Counted from the first letter of the stretch, positions 11,909 to 23,500 are shown. The stretch: 64,000 nt of DNA from Cytidiella melzeri (GCA_022592445.1 JABYQR010000139.1:44684-108683), one strand, 5' to 3'. The notes: generated by a model from the sequence alone, not told the origin. Made by a program: numbers and translations.

Positions 11909-12656
11909 TGACATGGATAGTCCAACAGAGACCGGATTTTTTCCAATATTGTCACAAGTTTACAGCCTTAAGCGCCTATCTAGAGTGCTTATTTTCCGGC
12001 TAGGAGTGTTACCGGACCTAACCCTAACCTGGGTCACGTGACATCCTGCCTTATTTATCAATAGTCCAAACCCAAACCCTAGACTCAGTCTGGAGCGGTT
12101 CCAGATCAACCTAGGCTATTGTTCTATTGTTCCTCTTCCATTGATGGGGATTCCCCAGGGATTCCCCCAGGTCTTATTGTTCTATTGTTCTTATCCTATT
12201 GTTCTATTGTTGTATTGTTCTAGCTCTATTGTTCTACGTACCCTGGTCCTTGACAGTTACTCAGGTCCTTGACAGTTACCCTGGTCCTTGACAGTTACCC
12301 GGGTTCCTTATTGTTCTATTGTTACTCCAGTCCCACAGTTACTCCAGTCCCTAGTGTGGGAACTGGTGCACAGACCACCCAGACACAGTATATATAGTAC
12401 CCCTTACCCTCCCTGGTTCTGCATCTTGACCTCTTCGTCATTTGCACTGCCAGGTGAGTTACTCAATGTAACCTAGTATAAGCATGCTATTAACTTCGTC
12501 ATTTGCACTGCCAGTATCCGGCCTCTGAGCCTGCTTGCCTGCTCATCATCGACTTTGACCTCGTTGTCGTCGTTGGAGATCCACTTCCACTTTCACTCCC
12601 CCTCTTCTCTGCCCTTGTTTAGGGTTTAGCAGTATAGCAGCAGTCGCTCCGCGACA
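11909..12656 (+). mobile_element. Solo LTR, family A (copy A) inside MULE-1
   Basis: It begins tgacatggatagtcc and ends gctccgcgaca, giving TG...CA ends. It is flanked by the 5-bp duplication cttac (11904-11908 and 12657-12661). Related copies lie at 25,241-25,903 and 54,501-55,207. It contains a TATA box (tatatatagt near 12,390) and the splice-site duplication at 12,433-12,514. No internal retrotransposon genes remain. Confidence 0.9.
12433..12514 (+). other. Intron-like segment with duplicated splice flank (LTR copy A)
   Basis: Twenty-one bases at 12433-12453, ending ..cactgccag, are repeated exactly at 12494-12514. The first copy is followed by gtgagt and the second by tatccgg. The 61 bases 12454-12514 therefore form a perfect GT-AG intron with a branch-like ctattaac just before the acceptor repeat. 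The first repeat lies about 40 bases after the TATA box, so near the expected start of the transcript. Confidence 0.75.
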
Positions 12657-13708
12657 CTTACTCACATGCAAGTTGCCTTGAAGCGTGCCTGGAAGCGGCT
12701 CCTGGAAGCTCCCATCAATGGTACCTATACAACCAACACTACTCTCTGGACATGTGACTGTGGTGCTCAGAAATATCATGCAAATTTGCTTTGCAAGCAC
12801 CTGGTCCAGGCTGTGGGACCCGTAGATCCTTCCTGGTGGTCAACAATCATTCGCCGTCACCAACCACCATTCTACTTGTTACCAACAGAAGGCACTGCTG
12901 CCAGTCCACTGCCACTTGAGGCTGAACGTCCTTGGCTCAGTGACTCAGATGCAGAGGTCAATGATCTGCTCAATTCAAATCCAACTCCAATTCAGTCATC
13001 ACCCAACAAGGCACCAGCAACAGGCCAAGACGGCCTTATGCGTACCAGAGCAGGTGGGGGTGCTGGCTTTGAGGTGAGCAGCACTATTTCTATGCTGACT
13101 ATCAAACAACATACTGAATACACTTTGCATGTTAAGCTTGACGATGAAGAGGAAAATGAGATCAACAAAAACATTGATCTTATTGCTTATCTTGCGCAAA
13201 CACTACGAGAGCAAGGAGATAACACAGAATGGCTGAAGCGCATCATGCCGAAGCTACGCCCTGCTGTTGACCTTGCACGACAGGTACAGCAACACGAAGC
13301 TCGTCGCACTATGCCTATCACCAATGGTAGCAGTCGCAATCGGCAATATTTACCCCCAACTCTCATTGGGTACCGCTATCGAGCAAGTCCAGACATTTCG
13401 CGCACTGCTTCGAGCTCCAAACAGCCCTCTACACAGCCTTAGTCTGAGGCATCAGTTCTATAGACTTACAATGTACTCTTTGTTATCCTATGTATCTCAA
13501 GGCATCAGTTCTATAGACTCAAAATGTACTCTTTGTTATTCTATGTATTTCTGCGGAACCTATTGTACACCTATTGGCGGGCTCGCCGCACTCTGAAAAT
13601 CGTCTAAGTCCCGCGCCGAGCTCTCGGTTTGGCGCCATCAGCCCGCGCCTAGCGGAGTTTGTTTAGTGCTGACAATTGGGTGGGAGATTAACGTCAAGTC
13701 TTATTACA

Positions 13709-14575
13709 CAAGAAGAGGTTTTCTGTTATACACTCTCCCTCTACTCCACGCAGAAGCTTGCATGTTCCCCATGAGATGAGGTCTGAGCTCCGTGCATGGA
13801 GTGTGCTCTGCGGGCATCATCATCTTCACCGATGATCTCGACCACGGCTCCGTGCGCTAAGAGGGGCGACTCGTCTCTGTCCTGAACATGGTCGCGCAGA
13901 GGACTACAGCCCTGAAATGACGAGCACTTCGGGTATGCGACCAAGAATCAGCAAGACTTGCTTGGTTTGAGGTAGAAAGTAAAACCTGTGTACCGTGTGC
14001 GGTGTCAACATCTATTCCTCCACTGTTTGTTCAACAGGACCTTCCTGTACTGTACACGTGCGCAACAAAGAGTATACCTGAGTACAAGAGGTTTGTAGCA
14101 TAAGCATAGTGTAACAAGGCAGGAGATGGCAAGACAGGAGACAAGGAAAGAAGCCTAGATGTCTGGCATACATGGACGGGCATGTCACTCCCTCATCAAA
14201 AATCTGAACGAGATATCTGACGAGACACCCAATTGATTCTGAGCACGTCTCTTCGTCTCCTTGGCCCCTCTTGTGTGCCCCTTCTAGAGATTCCCATGCA
14301 AAGCAGATGATTAATTATCTCAAACAGTGAATACAATTTTTGGCTGCTTTTAGAGGCCTCCCACATTGACAAAACCATCTAAGAGAATGAACAAGACTGC
14401 TAATGTGTAGTAAAAAGCCTCCTGCCAGTCCCCCTCTGCACAAAACACTTAAGCAGGCACTCCCGAGTGAGCCTGGCACTGCTCGTGCTCAGTTGCTTGC
14501 ACCAGAGACACCCCAGATCTGCAACTCAGACACACAATGCCGCAGCCTTCCAAGATTGACTTGTGAGTGCCTGTC
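13709..14575. other. Intergenic; nothing firmly identified
   Basis: A minus-strand open frame of 67 codons at 13,944-13,741 has an ordinary amino-acid mix but no motif I recognise. The rest is AT-rich and without signals. Together with 10,080-10,355 it forms the DNA into which MULE-1 inserted. Confidence 0.3.
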
Positions 14576-15055
14576 TTATATCACCAGACATCCCGGTTCT
14601 CTTCTTTGTATCTTTGTCACTCCTGCCGTTTGAAGAAGACGATCCATGGCTTCTGGGTATAAGGCTCTCAATTTACGACCAAGCTCATAAATCTGGCCAA
14701 TGGCCTGATATTTGCCTTCTGCACCTGCAGGAGGTTGGTTCCCTTCCAAAGCCGCTATCACTGTTGCTTTAGAAACATCTTCTGGTGATCCCCCAATGAT
14801 TTTCTTTGCTTCCACAAGCTCTGGCCCATTGAAATTGTTTTCTTTAATGACATGTATGACTTGAGGCAGAGTGAGAGAGTTGCCTGCATGAGTGGCTGCA
14901 TCTGTGCCTGGCTCTTCAGCATTGCCGCTGTGGCTGCTGGATAAACCAGAATAAGAGAGTTCTCTACGGCTGTGTGGGGTGGCAGACACAGTCACAGTGT
15001 AGAATGTGCTGGTGAAGATAGTGGAGAACAAGATGAGAGAGGTTGAGAATCGCAT
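14576..15055 (-). CDS. Small secreted protein S1 with a C-terminal CaaX-like end
   Basis: The 159-residue frame starts MRFSTSLILFSTIFTSTFY, a clear signal peptide with likely cleavage after VTVSA. A TPHSRR stretch follows, then a low-complexity linker and a helical-looking C-terminal half (QVIHVIKENNFNGPELVEAK, KYQAIGQIYELGRKLRALY). I chose the ATG at 15,055 over one 15 codons upstream because it coincides with the start of the signal peptide in paralogues S3 and S4. The last four residues are CLVI, a prenylation-type CaaX box, which is odd for a secreted protein. The leader upstream contains two intron-like segments shared with the other members. The function is unknown; a small secreted effector-like protein fits the size and context. 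Confidence 0.6.
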   Translation of the reverse strand: MRFSTSLILFSTIFTSTFYTVTVSATPHSRRELSYSGLSSSHSGNAEEPGTDAATHAGNSLTLPQVIHVIKENNFNGPELVEAKKIIGGSPEDVSKATVIAALEGNQPPAGAEGKYQAIGQIYELGRKLRALYPEAMDRLLQTAGVTKIQRREPGCLVI

Positions 15056-15910
15056 GATGGTATAGAAAGGGTGGTTTGCAAGGAGGTTCGAGAAAGACAA
15101 AGATGGCCAGCTTTGATAACAGCTTCAGTACAGTGATCCAAGGCAGGTACAACACAGACAACAAAGTACTTACTGACCAGTGCTGAAGCAATGGAAGATT
15201 GAAAGCAACAGGAAGGGGTGATTTGACAAGGGTTGGGAAGAAAAATAAGACAGCTAGCTGTAAGCACAACTTTAGTACAATGACCCAAGGCAACTACCAC
15301 ATGCATAAGGTACTTACCGACCAGCGCTGATTTCTGAAGCAGTGGAAGGATCTGGAGGAATGACAATGTGCTGTGGCACAAGAATGGTATCCACAAGGGA
15401 CTTTATACATTCTGTGGTTCTGCTGTGTTGATACAACAAACAGTGCTTCTATGCTCTAAGAACAGGGTGGAAGTGTTTCATGTTGGCCCCTAAATCAATG
15501 ATCAGTGATAATTAATCGCTCAATGCGTCAGAAAACAGCCAGTGTTGATACCCAAGAGGAATTTGTTTCAGTTTGTTTTTGATCAGTTTTACTTACAACA
15601 GACATTGATGAGTGTATCTTTTTTTTGTTGACGGTACAGGACATCTGAGGCAGTGTTAAACATACCATAAACAAACTTGCTCCAACTTGCAAAATAACAA
15701 CACAAGGATATACAATATGTTGCACAACAACAGGATTGATCTCTTTCTGCACCATATGTTTGGCCCATCAATGACTCCAGAAGGTATTCTGAAACAGGGG
15801 AATCAAATCAAAAAGGTGAGACACAATGGTTGGATCCTGAGTGCAACACTGCTACAAAGGCTGTCCAGCCTGTTCCCTAACATGTGGCACCCATGATGTC
15901 TCCATTGGTT
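15056..15910 (-). promoter_or_regulatory. Promoter and two-intron leader of S1
   Basis: On the minus strand a TATAAA box lies at 15407-15402. It is followed by a leader with two gtaagta donors, near 15,320 and 15,173, each set just after a gctggtc/actggtc block. A ttacag acceptor is visible for the first. The same order and spacing is found upstream of S3 and S4. Further upstream (15,500-15,900) sequence related to the S3/S4 arms is still recognisable but diverged. Confidence 0.55.
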
Positions 15911-18900
15911 ACTGCAGGATGTCTTGTTAGATGTACCACAGCCACAAGATGTCTTGGATTTCCACCAAAAACAGTCTAAATTGACTGTAGTTACACAGAA
16001 AGTGCTGTAATCTGAGTTACAGCCTTGTGCATTATTTACTGAAACCCTTCCATTTTTGCTGTGTTTGGCTATGTCTGTTAGACCAAAATTGCGGTGACTT
16101 GTGACAATTTATGCTGGTGTTGTCAACTCAGGCATGTTACTCCTCATTGCATAGCACAACTAGGATCTACTCTTGTCAACCGTACAAAGCATGAACTGTG
16201 GCATGCTACAGCATCTTGCTTTTTTTTTCAAGCTGTAAGTGGACCTTGACCAACAAAGATACTTACAATTGTGTATGTCTAGTTTGTCACACTGTCACAG
16301 TTCTGGCATACCAAACAAGAACAAACAGATTGAAAACAAGTGCTAGTTTCACTAAATCATGCAAACAACTGTAATTAAAGTACAAGCACAGTGTAAATAG
16401 ATACTGGGCTACAGAAGTCTATATCAAACCTGAACTCCATGCAGGAGCAATGCAACAAAGGAACAGTGCAATGTGAAACCAAAAACAAATGCAAAACAGG
16501 ATATAACAAAAGGGCCCCACTGCTATCTGTGCAGCTACGTTCTAATTGGCCAATCAAGCAAGGGCTTGTGAACCTGAAGGAGGCAGAGAGAGAAGCAAAT
16601 CTGTAGTGATTTAAAATTAAGAGGCTGGATGAAGAGAGAGTGAGCCTGCTTGAAGTGCTTCTATCACCAGGAAAAGCTGCAGGATCTGAGAGAATAAGGG
16701 AGCCAGAGAAAAACAAATGTAGCAAGGGCAAGCGCCAGTGCACCTGAGGTTGCAGATGCAACACAGATGCAGACACAAATTAGGACACAAGCAAGAGCAA
16801 GAACACAAGCACAAGCAAAAATTTGCACACAGAGACAAGCAAGAGCTTGAAAGAGAACAAACTTGAGTTCACACACGTAAAACAACAGCTCTGTCCCAAA
16901 CACACTTTAGCCTTGAGCTACAGAACCAGCTTGCACACAATCCCAATACTTCTTGCAAGAGCTCTCAAATGAGAAGAAGCTGTATGCTTGCAAGTATGGA
17001 CTTTGTTTGAGCATTCACACATCAAGCAGTTTCTGGACATATCAACTCTGTCTGGAAGAAGGTAAAGGAAGAGTCTGGCACAGCCAGCCTTTCTCAGACC
17101 TGCTCCAGAATTTAGGCTGCACTTGACCTCACGTTTTTTTGGCAAGAGCCAAACACCTGCACGTTTAGAATAGCTATCTTGATGAGTAATTATGTCACTG
17201 TTATCAAATTGAATAAGTCATATAGCCTTGAATAGTTGCTCAGAAAAATGACTTTGTTACCTAAAAGAACTTTGGTAAGCAGCTTGTTCCTGGCAATAGC
17301 CTTGCCAAGTAATTTGGTCGTGAGTATTGGCTGTAGTAAGTGCATTTGTCACTGGTGACACTTTTGATAAGCAGCATTGTTGGGGATAAAGTGACTGTTA
17401 TACAATTGATATGTGTGGCTGCAAGAAAAGCAAGCATGCATTAGTAGAAATATTCATCAATGGTAACAAGGGGCTTCAGATATCCTTTCATCAATCTTGT
17501 GCAGTGCTTACTGCTGATGCAACAATCATTTGTAGCACTCATTTGCTGATGCAAAACATGTTTTACATGCTCTAAAAACAAAGGGGTTGGAGATCTCTTG
17601 ATAGAATCAACTACCAGAACATGTTACATGTGTCCTGTTGATGTCTGAACTGCCTCATCCTGATTTGAACTGCCACAGGCTGTGCTCTGATGGTAGCTCA
17701 TGTTCAGAGAGAAAATAATGTTTGTGGAACTTTGTGGAACAATCAGTGGCAGTGCTCACTGCTGATGCAACCAAAAGTTTCCATTCTCCAAGAATTCATG
17801 TGTTTGTTATTCTCTGCTTGCAAGATGCTGGTTGCTCAAATTTGTGTAGTGTGTTCTGATGATGATTCTTGCCCAGAGAGCAAGTAAGGTTTGTAAATTG
17901 CTGTGCATGTCTGCAGTGAATTCAAGCATCTGACCAGGATCCAATATTATCTTGCTTATGTGCCAGCAAGTACAAGACTACAAGGTTCCAAGGGACTGAC
18001 AACAAACCCAATGTAATGTCATCAGCTGTGCTCATTTCTATATGTTATTTTTATTTGCCTCCAAATTCTTACACTTTGGGGGATAAGAGGGTCACATCAA
18101 TGCGCTGGTGCACACTAACAAACATTTTTCCTTCATTCTTCAGGAATTGTAACTGGTGTGAAGTGCCTTTGTCCAATGGGTACACTGTTACAACTCCTGA
18201 AGAACATAGAAGAATTGTTTCAGTGTGTACCAGCACATTGATGCTTGTTCACATGTGACCCTCTTGTCTCTGAAGCATATTAACACAGCTTATGGCATTA
18301 CCTTGGCTTTATTTTCAACCCTTTGAAACTTTGTATCAGATCATGTTTTGATTTTTACAGGCTGGACATGGGCACAAATATACACATACTGTACACCATT
18401 TGATAGCCTTGTGCAAACATCTGGCCTAAAAATCTTTGTCACTTGGTGTAGAATTGAGCAAATTACAACCAGTGACTGAATCAGACATGTACAGCAAACT
18501 ACAAACATTATCTAGTCTCTAAGCAACCATTAGCCATGTTTTCAGTGCTGGTATGAACAAGACATTTACCACCCCTATAGCATGTTATGTTTGTGTTGCA
18601 TCAACAGTGGGCACTGCAATTGATTGTTTCCACAACATGCCACAAACATGACTTGCTTTCTGAGTAAGAGTTACCATCAGAACACAGCCTGTGGCGGTTC
18701 CAATGAGGACAAGGCAGTTCAGACATCAACAGGACACATATAACATGTTTGCAAAGTCAGTGTTTATTCTTAGATTGTGTAGACTGTTTCTTGCATCAGC
18801 AGTAGACACTGCACAAGGTTAATGAAAAGATTTACCAGTTAGAGCCTATGGTCTGGCTACCTCTATGTCTAGAGAATTTGTCAAGGGGCCCACACACAGG

Positions 18901-19044
18901 CACAAGACCTAGAAGAAAAGGAAAGAAAACCTTCAGCACGTCTAGAGACATGAGGAAGCAGGGGCAGTCTTATTGAAGTGTAACAGTAAGGGTTACCACT
19001 CACCAGATAAGTTGGTAAGCTTGAGGGGATGGTGTGAGATTATA
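15911..19044. repeat. Foldback-derived repeat DNA, no genes
   Basis: About 3 kb of AT-rich DNA with no convincing coding frame. Segments match the foldback element further right. The gcttcagatatc block at 17,470 matches 22,930. A unit with gtcctgttgatgtctgaactgcc at 17,637 matches the ~141-bp array at 20,870-21,670 in inverted form. Fragments of the roughly 60-bp gtaacaa-rich unit occur around 17,200-17,350. At 18,068-18,290 two inverted ends face each other across a ttcaggaattg / ctcctgaagaa core. Confidence 0.55.
18068..18290. repeat. Short inverted repeat (foldback end pair)
   Basis: agagggtcacat...catcaatgcgctggtgcacac at the left is mirrored by gtgtaccagcacattgatg...atgtgaccctct at the right. 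The centre reads ttcaggaattgtaac and gttacaactcctgaag. The terminal motif caattcctgaagaatgaag recurs at 19,045, 20,240, about 25,930 and 58,840, so this may be a minimal deleted version of that element. Confidence 0.55.
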
Positions 19045-20239
19045 ATTCCTGAAGAATGAAGAATTGTTCCAGTGCATGCCAGTGCTTTGAGCTGTCACAA
19101 CATGTAACACTGTTGTTCTATGCCACAAGATTTAATGGGAAATGTGACAATTAGCATTCTTTTTCTGACTACACAAATGCAATCAATGGGAAAGTACTGA
19201 TTTTGTTACTAGCACTTCAAAACATGTTATGTGGGCACTTTTTCCGATCAAAATGCAGTATTTGATTTTCACAACGAGCACATCTACACCAATGGTGGAA
19301 AAACCTACAACATATGTTCTGCAGTCATTTTGGCTGCAGAATTTTTTAATCTGGAGCAAAGCTGAGTAAGTTATGGCCAGTTTTTTGAAAATTTTGCTCA
19401 GGCTCAGAATCAGGGTCAGCTGTATGCTTACCGCAGCTGTTGTCAAAGCACTGCAATGAATCAGTGCTTAGATTCAGGGAATATTTTCCAGTGAGAGGAA
19501 CTGAACCCAGGACCCATGCAAAACTAGCAGGCATAATAAACCACTCAGCTATGGGTATGGGAGCATTATAACTCAGAGTGATAATTTTCAAGCAAAGTGG
19601 ACACATCAGCAAGATAGTATTACTTCTACTAATGAGTGTTATGACCAGTATACTTATGGAGGTGAATGATTTAAACACATTAGCAGCAGAGGTTGTGTAC
19701 TCCAACAAAATGACTTTTGAAAGTGAGTAATGCAAGCTCATTGGTAACAAAGGTTGCTACCAATGACAGAATTACTTGTCAAAGTAAGTATTCTAACAAA
19801 ATTTATAATGAAAGCTGTTACCTGTCACCAAAGTACTTATGAAAGTGAGTGACTTGAACAAATTGTTAACAAAAGCTGTTACTGGTAGCCAAGTTGCTTA
19901 TGCAAGTGGGTAATGGGGTCACATTGGTAACAAAAGTTGTTACCAAGAACAACATTACTTATCAGATGAAAGTTCCTAGTGAGGATTGTTATCAGTAACA
20001 TCAAAGTGAGTAACGCAGGAACATTAGTAATGAAGATTAATTACCAACAACAAAATTACTTATCAAAGTGAGTAATTTAACCACATTGGTAGCAATATTT
20101 GTTACCAGTAAGATGATTACTTGTGAAAGTAGGTAAATCAGACACATTAGTAACAAAGGTTGTTATCAATAACCAAATCACCTGACAAAGTAAGTATGCT
20201 GATCAATTTACTAACAAGGTACCAGTAACAAAACTGCTT
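19045..20239. repeat. Repeat with ~60-bp tandem array and tRNA-like insert
   Basis: It starts with the caattcctgaagaatgaag-type end. It carries a tRNA-Ala-like stretch (19,490-19,566) and then about ten degenerate units of roughly 60 bases from 19,620 to 20,235. Each unit contains a palindrome like gttaccagtaac and a constant cttat.aaagtgagtaa block. The whole is an inverted relative of 57,290-58,860. Confidence 0.6.
19490..19566 (-). other. tRNA-Ala-like sequence (SINE-like or tRNA relic)
   Basis: The minus strand reads tagctgagtggtttattatg, then gcctgctagttttgcatggg, then tcctgggttcagttcc. This matches the A box, anticodon region (tttgcat) and B box of an alanine tRNA, although stems do not pair fully. 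A second copy is at 58,301-58,370. Because both lie in the same repeat, I read it as tRNA-derived rather than as a working tRNA gene. Confidence 0.5.
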
Positions 20240-20869
20240 TACAATTCCTGAAGAATGAAGTAGAATTTTTCCAGTGCAGGCAACTGCTTTGATGGCCCCG
20301 TAGATGTAACACAACTGTCCCCCAAAGTGTGGGACTTTGATGGGAAGTACACTCAGTAACAGTTTCTGTATTAGTGAAATGAGTTGAATTGATGGGACTA
20401 AGTTAGCTTTGTTACTAGCCCTGCATGACTTTGTGATAGATCACCATTTTCCGATCAACATACAGTTTTTGATTGTTACAGCTGAAAAATGGGCATATAT
20501 GGGTGCAAATTATAAGCCATTGGATAGCCCTATTTTGTGGCAACATCCTGGTACAAACAACCTGTCAATTGAAGTGGAATTGAGCAAGTTATGGCCAGTC
20601 TACTGAAAAAAGTCATCCAGACTCAGATTCAAACTCCACTCCTGCTAGCAAATGATGTCAAATTCTGGTCAGGTACATGTGCAGCAATCTTCAGACATTG
20701 CTTGCTCTCTGAACAAGGAATACAATTGGATGACATGCCACACATAGTATTGGCTCTGAGCAAGAATTACCAGTACTTTGGAAGCTAACTACAGATTCTC
20801 AACTCCTACATTCTTGGACAATGTAAATTCGTGGCTGCATTAGTAGTGAGTACTGTATTTGATTGTTCC

Positions 20870-21670
20870 ACAAAGTTTCACAACTGTTAGTTGCTCTCTA
20901 AGCAGGAGTTACAATCAGAACACAGCCTGTGGCAGTTTCGATGGGGGTGAAACAGCTCAGACATCAGCAGGACATGGTTGCATCAGCACTAAGCACTGTG
21001 TCGGATTGTTGCACAAATTTTCACAACCATTAGTTGCTCCCTAAGGAGGAGTTAAAATCATAACATACTGTAGCAGTTCTAATGGGGGTAAGGCAGTTCA
21101 GACATCAACAGGACATGTTTACATCAGCATAGAGCACTGCCTTTGATTCTTCCATATAGTTTCACAAACATCAGTTGCTCCATAAGCAGCAGTTACAATC
21201 AGAACACAGCCTTTGGCAGCTCTAATAGGGGTGAGGCAGCGCAGATATCAGCTGGACATGGTTTCATCAGCAGCCAGCACTGTATTCAATTGGTCCACAA
21301 ATTTTCACAACCACTATCTTCTAAGCAGGAGTTACAATTGTGGCAGTTCCAATGGGAGTGAGGCAGTTCAGACATCAACAGTACATGGTTGCATTGGCAG
21401 CAAGCACTGCATTTGATTGGTTCACAAGGTTTCACCACCACTACTCTCTAAGCAGGAGTTACAATCAGAACACAGCCTGTGGAAGTCTAGTGGGGCTGAT
21501 GCAGTTCAGACATCAACAGGACGTGGTTGCATCACCATAGAGCACTGCCTTTGATTCTTCCATACAGTTTCACAACCACTAGTTGCTCTATAAGCAGGAG
21601 TTACAATCAGAACCCAGCCTGTGGCAGCTCCAATGGGGGTGAGGCAGTGCAGACATCAACAGGACACATG
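20870..21670. repeat. ~141-bp tandem array, left arm
   Basis: Six units begin near 20,909, 21,051, 21,191, 21,331, 21,458 and 21,600 with gttacaatcagaacacagcc or a variant. The spacing is 127-142 bases. Each also contains gttgctc..taagcagga and catcaacaggac. Several units give short open frames of similar sequence in one direction, which I take as a by-product of the repeat. Confidence 0.75.
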
Positions 21671-23039
21671 TGACATGTTCTAGCAATTGATCTGATGAGA
21701 CACCCTCAAGCTCTTCATTCTTGAAGCAAGTAGTTTTCTAGAATCAGCAGTGAACACTGCACAATATCAGTGACAAGATAGATGAAGTTCCTTGCTACCA
21801 TTGGTGACTACCTTCATCAATGTATGGCTCCTTTTCCGGCAACCAAACTTATCAATTGTAGTGCAGTCATTTTATCCCAGATCAAGTTGCCTATCAAAGG
21901 TGGCACCAATAGAAAATGCCTGTAATACAGTCAATATTCATCACCAGATGGCTTGGCAAGGTTTTTACCACAAACATAGCTGTTTACTGAGGTTCTTTTT
22001 GGTAACAAAGTCACAGGTACAATTTACTATTTCAAGCTATATGATTTATTCAATTTGCTTTCAATAACACAATCACTTGTAACCCTGCTCCTGCAGTTTA
22101 CCAAATTGTATCTAGATTACTTAACATAGTTCAACACCATTAAGAAGAAGACGCATGTTAAACAACCTTTGTCTCCATGCTCCACTCCACAAACTTGTCT
22201 TAATTCTGTACTCACACCCATCGTTGCACTTCAAACAATACGGCACAGTCCCTCTTTTTTCATGATTGATTGTGTGCTCCAGTGAAGACAAATCACCAAC
22301 TTACTATACATTACTCATCGGAGAAGCTATTTCCAACAAAATTACATGTTCAGGCTGCTACCAGCACCAAGTTTACTCACAAATCTGGCTCAAAGAGTAA
22401 TATTTCATTCAATCTTCAGGAATTGTACTTGCCGCTTGCTGGCCTTGCTGATGCTAGTAATGTATAGTAAGTTGGTGGTTTGTCTTCACTGGAGCATGCA
22501 ATGACCTAGGAAAAAAGAAGGACTGTGCTGTATGGTTTAAAGTGCAATGATGGGTGTGAGTACATAATTCAAACAAGTTTGTGGAGCAGAGCGTAGAGAG
22601 AAAGGTTGTATGACATGCGTCTTCTTGTTAACGGTGCTGAACTATGTTAAATAATCTGGATACAATCTGGGTAAACTGCAAGAGCATGGCTATAACTGAT
22701 CATGTTACTGATAACAAATCAAAAAAAGTCATATAGCCTTAAATAGTTACCTGTAACAGTGACTTTGTTACCAAAAAAACATCAGTAAACAACTTTCATT
22801 GACTGTAGTAAGGGCATTTGGTATTGATGACACCTTTTTAAAAGCAACTTGATAAAGTGACTGTACTACAATTGATAAGCTTGTTTCCAGTCAAAGCAGC
22901 CATGCATTGATAAAAGTAGTTACCAATGGTAGCAAAGGGGCTTCAGATATCTTTTCATTGATCTTGTGCAGTGTTCACTGCTGATGCCAAAAAATTACTT
23001 GCTTGAAGAATGAAGGGCTTGAGGCTGTCTCATTAGATC

Positions 23040-23500
23040 AACTCCCAGAACATGTTACATGTGTCCTGTTGATGTCTGAACTGCCTCATTCCCATTGAAA
23101 CTGCCATAGGCTGGGTTCTGATTGTAACTCCTGCTCTGAGAGCAACTAATGGTTGTGAAACTTTGTGGAACACTCAGATGCAGTGCTTGCTGCTGATGCA
23201 ACCATGTCCTGTTAATGTTTGAACTGCCTCATCCCATTGGAACTGCCACACGCTGTGTTCTGGTTGTAACTCCTGCTTAGAGAGCAACTAACGGCTGTAA
23301 AACTTTGTGGAACAATCATGGAACAATGAGATGCAGTGCTTGCTGCTGATGCAACCACGTCCTGTTGATGTCTCAACTGCCTCACCCCCGTGGGAACTGC
23401 CACAGGCTGTGTTCTGATTGTAACTCCTGTTTAGAGAGCAACTAATGGTTGTGAAACTTTGTGGATCAATCAGATGCAGTGCTCACTGCTGATGCAACCA
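23040..23500. repeat. ~148-bp tandem array, right arm (inverted relative of the left array)
   Basis: Three units with ggctg.gttctgattgtaac near 23,105, 23,253 and 23,402 repeat at 148-149 bases, in the opposite orientation to the left array. The unequal number (three against six) shows that the arrays changed copy number after the arms formed. Confidence 0.7.

Larger units (their letters stand above)
11313..13442 (+). pseudogene. MULE transposase, C-terminal half with SWIM zinc finger, split by an LTR
   Basis: The frame before the LTR (about 11,313-11,908) encodes AVTEMYNHCKINRLCEVW, YLWNSWYSPEKWPLWARS and MMVEALWRNLKRLVLRM, the region after the DDE core in fungal MULE transposases. The frame after the LTR (12,662-13,442) continues as HMQVALKRAWKRLLEAPI and then WTCDCGAQKYHANLLCKHL. 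The latter is a SWIM zinc finger (CxC...CxH) that binds DNA in this family. Removing the LTR and one TSD copy joins the two in frame (QKTLT then HMQVAL). The tail is a variable acidic region. The N-terminal and catalytic parts are absent, so this is a non-functional remnant. Confidence 0.85.
10365..13699. mobile_element. MULE-1, Mutator-like element with 9-bp target duplication
   Basis: The ends are exact inverted repeats starting acttgacgttaatctccc. They are flanked by the direct repeat cttattaca at 10356-10364 and 13700-13708, nine bases as expected for Mutator-like elements. The terminal ~100 bases match those of MULE-2 (46,209-48,983). Inside are a C-terminal transposase fragment, a solo LTR (11,909-12,656), and in place of the 5' half of the transposase an inverted copy of the element's own 3' portion. 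No DDE catalytic domain is left, so it could move only with help from another copy. Confidence 0.9.

Noticed and set aside
19490..19566. A working tRNA-Ala gene
   Set aside because: Stems do not pair properly and the same degenerate sequence occurs in another copy of the repeat.
20859..21540. Several similar short proteins in the 20,870-21,670 region
   Set aside because: They arise from the same phase of a ~141-bp tandem DNA repeat, are broken repeatedly, and have no start or promoter signals.
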